A stretch of DNA of 64,000 nucleotides from Sphingorhabdus contaminans (lineage in GTDB: Bacteria; Pseudomonadota; Alphaproteobacteria; Sphingomonadales; Sphingomonadaceae), in NCBI RefSeq assembly GCF_007280415.1, contig NZ_VKKU01000001.1, positions 992,001 to 1,056,000 of the forward strand, written 5' to 3'. Positions 59,714 to 64,000 of the stretch are shown here, in pieces; position 1 is the stretch's first letter, and every line of letters starts with the position of its first letter. A model generated the notes under the pieces. It saw only the letters and a list, made by a program, of their open reading frames with translations. It had not been told where the DNA came from and did no database searches. Made by a program: the position numbers and the translations under genes.

Positions 59714-60439
59714 TTAGTTTCCTTTGCTTTCTACCACAGTGAAAGTGCCGCTTCCGTCAAGCACCTTCAGAATGTTGCCCTGTTCGCGTATGGAGAACAC
59801 GACAATGGGGATGTCATTGTCGCGACACAAGGCGACCGCGCTGGCGTCCATAACTTTCAGATTATCCGACAACACCCGGTCATAAGATAATGTTTCATAA
59901 CGTGTCGCGGTTGCAACCTTTTTGGGATCGGCATCGTAAACGCCATCGACCGATGTTCCCTTGAACAAAGCGTCGCATTTCATCTCCGCAGCACGCAATG
60001 CGGCTCCGCTATCTGTGGTGAAATAAGGCGCTCCAACACCCGCCGCAAAGATAACCACCCGACCCTTTTCCAGATGGCGTTCTGCCCTGCGGCGGATAAC
60101 AGGCTCACAGACCTTGTCCATCTCGATAGCTGATTGCACACGGGTCGGCACGCCCAGCTGCTCCAACGCATTCTGCATGGCAAGTGCGTTCATGACCGTT
60201 GCGAGCATACCCATATAGTCAGCTTGTGCACGGTCCATGCCCTTAGCAGCACCGGCCATACCGCGAAAGATATTGCCCCCGCCAATCACCAGGCACAGCT
60301 GCAGGCCGGTATCTTTTGCTGCCTTCACCTCTTCGGCAACGCGAGCGACCGTATCCGGATCGATACCGAAGGACTGGTCGCCCATCAAAACTTCGCCCGA
60401 CAATTTCAGCAGGATACGGCGATAGCCGGTTGCGCCCAT
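59714..60439 (-). CDS. pyrH: UMP kinase
   Basis: Hexameric bacterial uridylate kinase forming UDP from UMP. The 241-residue amino-acid-kinase fold has KLSGEVLMG near residue 12, [10 protein letters not shown], the nucleotide-binding [12 protein letters not shown] and the [13 protein letters not shown] loop. It follows tsf after 126 bases that hold a terminator hairpin, and leads the frr-uppS-cdsA-dxr block. Confidence 0.96.
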   Translation of the reverse strand: MGATGYRRILLKLSGEVLMGDQSFGIDPDTVARVAEEVKAAKDTGLQLCLVIGGGNIFRGMAGAAKGMDRAQADYMGMLATVMNALAMQNALEQLGVPTRVQSAIEMDKVCEPVIRRRAERHLEKGRVVIFAAGVGAPYFTTDSGAALRAAEMKCDALFKGTSVDGVYDADPKKVATATRYETLSYDRVLSDNLKVMDASAVALCRDNDIPIVVFSIREQGNILKVLDGSGTFTVVESKGN

Positions 60440-60541
60440 ATGATCCTCAATCCCCGATACGATAATGGCGTACAGCTATAGGAGCCGCACGCCACATCGC
60501 CAAGTGTATAAACCACTCAAATGCAAAAGGAGGGCAGCCCC

Positions 60542-60558
60542 AAAAGGGATAGCCCCTT
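60542..60558 (-). terminator. Short terminator hairpin after tsf
   Basis: On the minus strand AAGGG (60558-60554 region), a five-base loop and CCCTT form a short stem, followed by a T run (60545-60542). It starts eight bases after the tsf stop. The stem is only five to six pairs, so partial read-through into pyrH is likely. Confidence 0.5.
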
Positions 60559-60565
60559 GCCTCGC

Positions 60566-61492
60566 TTAAGCTCCAACTGCGGCTGCAACTTCAGCAGCGA
60601 AATCAGAAACTTCCTTTTCAATGCCTTCACCAAGCTGGAAGCGGACATAGTCCTTCAGCACGATCGGCTTGCCGGCTTCCTTGCCAGCGGCTGCAACTAC
60701 GTCTGCAATTGCTGTCTTGCCGTCCATAACAAACAATTGGCTAAGCAGTGCGTTTTCCTTTGCAAACTTCTTAACCGCGCCTTCTACCATCTTCTCGACG
60801 ATATCGGCAGGCTTGCCGCTTTCCGAAGCCTTTTCACGGGCAATCCCGCGCTCACGCTCCAGCGTGTCCGCATCAAGGCCACTCTCGTCCAGCGCTAGCG
60901 GGAATGCCGCAGCGATGTGCATCGCGAGCTGCTTGCCAAGGCCATCAAGGGTCGCAGCGTCCGCTTCGCTTTCAAGTGCCACAAGAACGCCGATACCGCC
61001 CATGCCGGGAGCCGCTGCGTTGTGAACATATGAGACAACACGTCCGTGATTAACCGACAGCGATTTAACGCGGCGGATGACCTGATTTTCGCCGATTGTG
61101 GCGATATTGTTGGTCAGTTTTTCCCCCACGCTTTCACCATTGCCATAAGGCGCGGCGAGGACGGCGTCGGCGTCGTTGGCGCCAAGGCCAAGGGCCACAT
61201 TGGTGACGGTGGATACGAAATCCTGGAACTGTTCGTTCTTGGCGACGAAGTCGGTCTGGCTGTTGACTTCAACAGCCGTACCCTTCGTACCGTCGACGGC
61301 AACGCCAACCAGGCCTTCAGCCGCGGTACGGCTCGATTTCTTGGCCGCGGTGGCAAGACCCTTGGCACGCAGCAGGTCGACAGCAGCTTCCATATTGCCG
61401 CCGGTTTCTTCCAGTGCCTTCTTGGCGTCCATCATGCCGGCGCCGGAAAGCTCGCGCAGTTCCTTGACGGCAGCAGCAGTAATTGCAGACAT
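60566..61492 (-). CDS. tsf: Translation elongation factor Ts
   Basis: Nucleotide exchange factor for EF-Tu. The 308-residue protein starts with the UBA-like domain [24 protein letters not shown], followed by the EF-Tu-contact [10 protein letters not shown] motif and two repeated core subdomains, the second containing [11 protein letters not shown] and LLSQLFVMD. It follows rpsB after 105 bases with hairpins, the usual order. Confidence 0.96.
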   Translation of the reverse strand: MSAITAAAVKELRELSGAGMMDAKKALEETGGNMEAAVDLLRAKGLATAAKKSSRTAAEGLVGVAVDGTKGTAVEVNSQTDFVAKNEQFQDFVSTVTNVALGLGANDADAVLAAPYGNGESVGEKLTNNIATIGENQVIRRVKSLSVNHGRVVSYVHNAAAPGMGGIGVLVALESEADAATLDGLGKQLAMHIAAAFPLALDESGLDADTLERERGIAREKASESGKPADIVEKMVEGAVKKFAKENALLSQLFVMDGKTAIADVVAAAGKEAGKPIVLKDYVRFQLGEGIEKEVSDFAAEVAAAVGA

Positions 61493-61518
61493 GGTTTTGT
61501 CCTTTCAAATTGGTGTAG

Positions 61519-61588
61519 CGGGGCACGAAGCCCCGGCTTTTAACCCGTCATCCCCGATGTTCAGGATTCCCGCATGTGCGGGAATGAC
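61519..61588. repeat. Hairpins and REP-like repeat between rpsB and tsf
   Basis: CGGGGC at 61519-61524 pairs with GCCCCG at 61530-61535 over a five-base loop. A second stem pairs ATTCCCGCA at 61567-61575 with its complement at 61578-61586. Between them the words CCCGTCATCC and GTTCAGG recur from the accD-folC gap (14208-14232). They may attenuate tsf relative to rpsB or simply be dispersed extragenic repeats. Confidence 0.5.
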
Positions 61589-61597
61589 AAATTCGTG

Positions 61598-62404
61598 TTA
61601 CGCTTCGGTTGCAGGCGCTTCTTCAGCAGCTGCTTCCGCAACAGGTGCCTCTTCGACCAGCGCAGGTTCTGCGTCCGGCTCGACTTCGGCGCCCAGATCA
61701 ACGCCCTTTGCAACTTTCGCGCTGACATTGCCCTTGCTCGATGCGGCAGCAACAGCTTCGCAGTAAAGACGGATAGCACGAGCCGCGTCATCATTGGCAG
61801 GAACCGGGAACGCGATACCGTCAGGCGAAACGTTCGAATCCAATATTGCGATTACGGGAATACCCAGAACATTTGCTTCCTTGATAGCAAGCTCTTCCTT
61901 GTTCGCGTCGATCACAAACATAACGTCGGGAATGCCACCCATGTCACGGATACCGCCGAGGCTCAGCTCAAGCTTGTCGCGCTCACGGGTCATCTGAAGG
62001 ATTTCCTTCTTGGTGAAGCCGTGCGTATCGCCCGAAAGCTGCTCTTCAAGAGTCTTCAGCTTTTTGATCGAGTTCGAAATGGTCTTCCAGTTGGTGAGCA
62101 TGCCGCCCAGCCAGCGATGGTTGACGAAATGCTGACCCGAAGCACGTGCGGCGTCGGCGATCGGACCCTGCGCCTGGCGCTTGGTGCCGACGAACAGAAC
62201 CTTGCCACCTGCGGCGACAGTCTGCGCAACGAAATCGAGTGCGCGCGCAAACAAGGGCACGGACTGCGACAGGTCAAGAATGTGAATGCCGTTGCGCGCG
62301 CCGAAGATATACGGCTTCATACGCGGGTTCCAACGGTGTGTCTGGTGGCCGAAATGGGCTCCAGCTTCAAGCAATTGCTGCATGGTAACGACAGGTGCCG
62401 CCAT
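61598..62404 (-). CDS. rpsB: 30S ribosomal protein S2
   Basis: A 268-residue ribosomal protein. The signatures [19 protein letters not shown] and [19 protein letters not shown] are present, with a C-terminal alanine- and glutamate-rich tail (about 235-268). ATG 62404 is set by GGAAGGAG six bases upstream; an in-frame ATG at 62476 lies in the leader. It heads the leftward translation/envelope cluster and has a structured leader. Confidence 0.96.
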   Translation of the reverse strand: MAAPVVTMQQLLEAGAHFGHQTHRWNPRMKPYIFGARNGIHILDLSQSVPLFARALDFVAQTVAAGGKVLFVGTKRQAQGPIADAARASGQHFVNHRWLGGMLTNWKTISNSIKKLKTLEEQLSGDTHGFTKKEILQMTRERDKLELSLGGIRDMGGIPDVMFVIDANKEELAIKEANVLGIPVIAILDSNVSPDGIAFPVPANDDAARAIRLYCEAVAAASSKGNVSAKVAKGVDLGAEVEPDAEPALVEEAPVAEAAAEEAPATEA

Positions 62405-62430
62405 GGTACTTCTCCTTCCGGTTGAGCCTC

Positions 62431-62494
62431 TGGGGAACGAGAACATCACAACACCCTGAAAGGGTGCGATCCGCACCGGTATGGTTGTTCCCCA
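62431..62494 (-). promoter_or_regulatory. Structured rpsB leader with mutually exclusive hairpins
   Basis: An outer stem pairs TGGGGAAC at 62431-62438 with its complement at 62487-62494. Inside, CACCCT at 62452-62457 pairs with 62461-62466, or alternatively 62463-62468 pairs with 62472-62477; both use the same GGGTG bases, so only one can form. It lies 27 bases before the rpsB start. Leaders of ribosomal-protein operons are often bound by their product, so S2 autoregulation is a reasonable inference. Confidence 0.5.
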
Positions 62495-62509
62495 TGTGGA
62501 ATGAGCGCG

Positions 62510-62538
62510 CCGTTAGAGTGCAACGCCGGATTCGTCAA
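62510..62538 (-). promoter_or_regulatory. Candidate promoter of rpsB
   Basis: On the minus strand TTGACG (62538-62533), a 17-base spacer and TAACGG (62515-62510). The -35 is good and the -10 is weak. The transcript would start near 62503, a few bases before the outer stem of the leader, which makes the two predictions consistent. Confidence 0.45.
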
Positions 62539-62611
62539 GCACTAAAGCCGATTAATAGGAGGTTCACCGTGCGCAGTTACCTGCTGGTGCCCAATCTTAA
62601 GGAGAATCGCG

Positions 62612-63016
62612 ATGGCCGTCTTGAAATATATCATTCTGGCCAGCGCGCTGATTGGTTCGACCAATGTTATTGCCGAGGACGAGGTTGTCCCCACCGCATC
62701 CGAGATGCCGGAAAGAATATCCTTCCTTGTCGCATTCGGGGATGAAAAGTGCCGCGAACCCGAGGGTGACGAAATCGTGGTCTGCGCGACCGTCCCGGAG
62801 AATGAACGGTATCGCATACCTCTGGCCTTACGGAAGAAGGAACGTGTGGTGACCGATCGTTCCTGGTCATCGGCTGTCCAGACACTGGATTCTTTTGCTG
62901 CCGACCTTCGCCCCAATAGCTGTTCGGTAAACGGAACAGGCGGTTTTACCGGCTGCACGCAAAAAATGTTGCAACAATGGTTTGCCGAGCGACGGTCCAA
63001 ACAGCGCGCAAATTGA
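62612..63016 (+). CDS. Exported hypothetical protein with four cysteines
   Basis: A 134-residue protein with a signal peptide (1-21, ending NVIA). The mature part has cysteines 47, 58, 104 and 115, which could form two disulfides, and the segment GDEIVVCATVPENERYRIP, a pattern I recognise from uncharacterised sphingomonad secreted proteins. AAGGAG lies seven bases before the ATG. Function unknown. It is divergent from rpsB and 178 bases before the LexA-linked gene. A second frame from GTG 62569 overlaps its start and is judged spurious. Confidence 0.7.
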   Translation: MAVLKYIILASALIGSTNVIAEDEVVPTASEMPERISFLVAFGDEKCREPEGDEIVVCATVPENERYRIPLALRKKERVVTDRSWSSAVQTLDSFAADLRPNSCSVNGTGGFTGCTQKMLQQWFAERRSKQRAN

Positions 63017-63035
63017 ACTTTTTCCGTCAAAGCTA

Positions 63036-63055
63036 GTTATCCACAGGCAATCCAC
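63036..63055 (+). promoter_or_regulatory. Perfect DnaA box and a second close match one helical turn away
   Basis: TTATCCACA at 63036-63044 matches the DnaA consensus exactly, and CAATCCACA at 63047-63055 matches seven of nine. The starts are 11 bases apart, placing both on the same face of the helix. They lie about 40 bases upstream of the LexA promoter. A single exact 9-mer has about a one in two chance of occurring in 64 kb, so the tandem placement is the main argument. Confidence 0.4.
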
Positions 63056-63091
63056 AGATCATTCCTGCTGATTGCCTGCCCTTAAAAGCGC

Positions 63092-63122
63092 TTGACAAAA
63101 GAGAACATATAGAGAACATATA
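63092..63122 (+). promoter_or_regulatory. SOS promoter: TTGACA with LexA box GAAC-N7-GAAC
   Basis: TTGACA at 63092-63097 is followed by GAAC ATATAGA GAAC at 63103-63117, an exact alphaproteobacterial LexA operator placed in the promoter spacer. It is embedded in two perfect copies of an 11-base tandem repeat (63101-63111 and 63112-63122). The -10 is not sharp; CATATA or TATAGG near 63117-63124 are candidates. The gene start is 77 bases downstream. Confidence 0.7.
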
Positions 63123-63194
63123 GGACAAGTCGTTCATAAAACAGCAAGCTAACCCCCTTTATAGACGACATGGGGGACAGAAAGGACCAGTGCC

Positions 63195-63440
63195 ATGACC
63201 CTCATTGCTTCCCTCCTCTTCGCTATCGCCCTTATTGCATCGGTAGCTGTAATTGCCCTCACCTTCTCGAACGCAATGCCGCGTATCATTGAAGTGATCG
63301 ATATGGAATTTTCGCCAGCCGTCGTGGTCGAACGCCGCATCACTTTCGGTGAAGTGAAAGGCCGCAAACCACAAACTGCCGAGGTTATTGCGTTTCCGAT
63401 CAAAGCCGCAATTCAGCCGGACTTTCGTATCGCTGCCTGA
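63195..63440 (+). CDS. Small single-pass membrane protein, candidate SOS-induced effector
   Basis: An 81-residue protein with one N-terminal membrane segment (about 3-25) and a 55-residue soluble tail rich in charged and hydrophobic residues (IEVIDMEFSP, ERRITFGEV, AEVIAFPIKAAI). AAGGA lies ten bases before the ATG. I do not recognise a family. Its promoter holds a LexA box and DnaA-box-like sites, so it is likely made during DNA damage. Small TM proteins under LexA in Caulobacter (SidA) block division; a similar role here is a hypothesis. It is closed by a strong terminator. Confidence 0.72.
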   Translation: MTLIASLLFAIALIASVAVIALTFSNAMPRIIEVIDMEFSPAVVVERRITFGEVKGRKPQTAEVIAFPIKAAIQPDFRIAA

Positions 63441-63466
63441 TCGGCATTACTGCCCTTGTTAAAAAG

Positions 63467-63490
63467 AAAGCGCCCGCGGGCGCTTTTTTT
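63467..63490 (+). terminator. Strong intrinsic terminator after the small membrane protein gene
   Basis: The 20-base palindrome AAAGCGCCCGCGGGCGCTTT at 63467-63486 runs into T7 at 63484-63490, with an A run on the left side. It lies 27 bases after the stop and may also work leftwards. Confidence 0.88.
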
Positions 63491-63510
63491 ATCCGGAAGG
63501 GATCCGCCAT

Positions 63511-63542
63511 AAAGAAAAGGGCGGAAGCTTGCGCCCCGCCCT
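63511..63542 (-). terminator. Intrinsic terminator of hup
   Basis: On the minus strand AGGGCGG (63542-63536) pairs with CCGCCCT (63524-63518) over an 11-base loop, followed by TTTTCTTT (63518-63511). It lies 26 bases past the hup stop. Confidence 0.85.
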
Positions 63543-63567
63543 CTTCTCCAAAAACTGGAAGTGAAAT

Positions 63568-63840
63568 TTAGTTCACTGCGTCCTTGAGAGCCTTACCAGC
63601 CTTGAACTTGGGCTGGGTCGATGCCTTGATGGTCATCGGCTCACCCGTACGCGGGTTACGGCCGGTCGATGCCTTGCGCTTTGCAACGCCAAAGGTACCG
63701 AAACCGACGAGGCGGACTTCTCCACCCTTCTTCAGAGCACCGGTGATGGCGTCGAAGGTTGCTTCAACAGCTTTACCTGCATCAGCCTTGGTCAAGCCGC
63801 TTGCGTCGGCTACTGCATTAACGAGATCTTGTTTGTTCAT
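63568..63840 (-). CDS. hup: DNA-binding protein HU
   Basis: A 90-residue histone-like protein that bends and compacts DNA. It begins MNKQDLVNAVADASGLTKADAGKAV and carries the family signature GFGTFGVAKRKASTGRNPRTGE with the DNA-contact arm and intercalating proline in RNPRTG. The gene has its own promoter and terminator. It is convergent with the LexA-linked gene. Confidence 0.96.
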   Translation of the reverse strand: MNKQDLVNAVADASGLTKADAGKAVEATFDAITGALKKGGEVRLVGFGTFGVAKRKASTGRNPRTGEPMTIKASTQPKFKAGKALKDAVN

Positions 63841-63920
63841 ACTGGGAACCCCCCTCTCAAAAAGAATATGTGATGACTCGCTTATTATTTAATTGAGTCG
63901 CGGCGTGGGCCGGTGGCGGG

Positions 63921-63948
63921 ATAATGATGAGAATGTGCGCGCTGTCAA
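63921..63948 (-). promoter_or_regulatory. Promoter of hup
   Basis: On the minus strand TTGACA (63948-63943), a 16-base spacer and CATTAT (63926-63921). The start codon lies 80 bases downstream. The remaining bases to the window end show no other feature. Confidence 0.6.
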
Positions 63949-64000
63949 AGGAAATATCGGCATAAATCCGTCATTTTCTGTGAAAAACACGACGTTCTGA

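Noticed and set aside
62434-62446. GAAC...GAAC words in the rpsB leader as a LexA box
   Set aside because: Spacing is two bases, not seven.
62569-62745. 58-codon frame from GTG with a perfect AGGAGG six bases upstream
   Set aside because: It overlaps the exported protein gene out of frame, has Cys/Arg-rich composition like a shadow frame, and the 62612 frame has its own ribosome-binding site and signal peptide.

Overview
The window looks like core chromosome of an alphaproteobacterium of the order Sphingomonadales (inference). Supporting signs are the blocks trpF-trpB-trpA-accD-folC and rpsB-tsf-pyrH-frr-uppS-cdsA-dxr-rseP-bamA-ompH-fabZ, the latter without lpxD/lpxA/lpxB (sphingomonads carry glycosphingolipids in place of lipopolysaccharide), two alphaproteobacterial-type LexA boxes, and several short sphingomonad-style secreted proteins. 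GC looks moderate and even. I see no prophage, integrase, transposase gene, CRISPR array or rRNA operon; one tRNA gene is present.

Layout. 1-5.1 kb: the end of trmFO, DUF1285 protein, NUDIX hydrolase and CCA-adding enzyme in an overlapping run, then a convergent c-di-GMP enzyme. 5.2-9.3 kb: parC and purB, followed by a 267-bp nested palindromic element. 9.3-15.6 kb: a long operon of lapA-like, pyrF, a VOC gene broken by one amber codon, trpFBA, accD and folC. 15.6-28.7 kb: AmpG-like permease, rluB, rsmD, EamA transporter, uvrD/pcrA behind a LexA box, a hydrolase, a dual-PilZ/HD-GYP pair, an aspartyl hydroxylase, an MFS exporter and cysK. 28.7-35.6 kb: a calcium-repeat protein, MerR regulator with acyl-CoA dehydrogenase, two divergent L,D-transpeptidases, sodC, and serB/miaA overlapping head to head. 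35.7-42.7 kb: branched-chain amino acid synthesis (ilvBNC, and leuA behind a leader peptide with a textbook attenuator), yceI and a nitronate monooxygenase. 42.8-50.8 kb: kup, the cytochrome c maturation genes ccmI/H/G/F/E/D/C, and a leucine-type dehydrogenase. 50.9-62.4 kb: tRNA-His, rpmE, and the envelope/translation supercluster read leftwards from rpsB. 62.4-64 kb: a secreted Cys-containing protein, a small single-TM protein behind a LexA box and DnaA-box-like sites, and hup.

Most genes are housekeeping, packed in ATGA-overlapping operons. The unusual material is mostly regulatory or structural: the leu attenuator, the LexA-controlled small membrane protein, the palindromic element after purB, a hairpin that folds over a PilZ start codon, a structured rpsB leader, and the single-stop VOC pseudogene.
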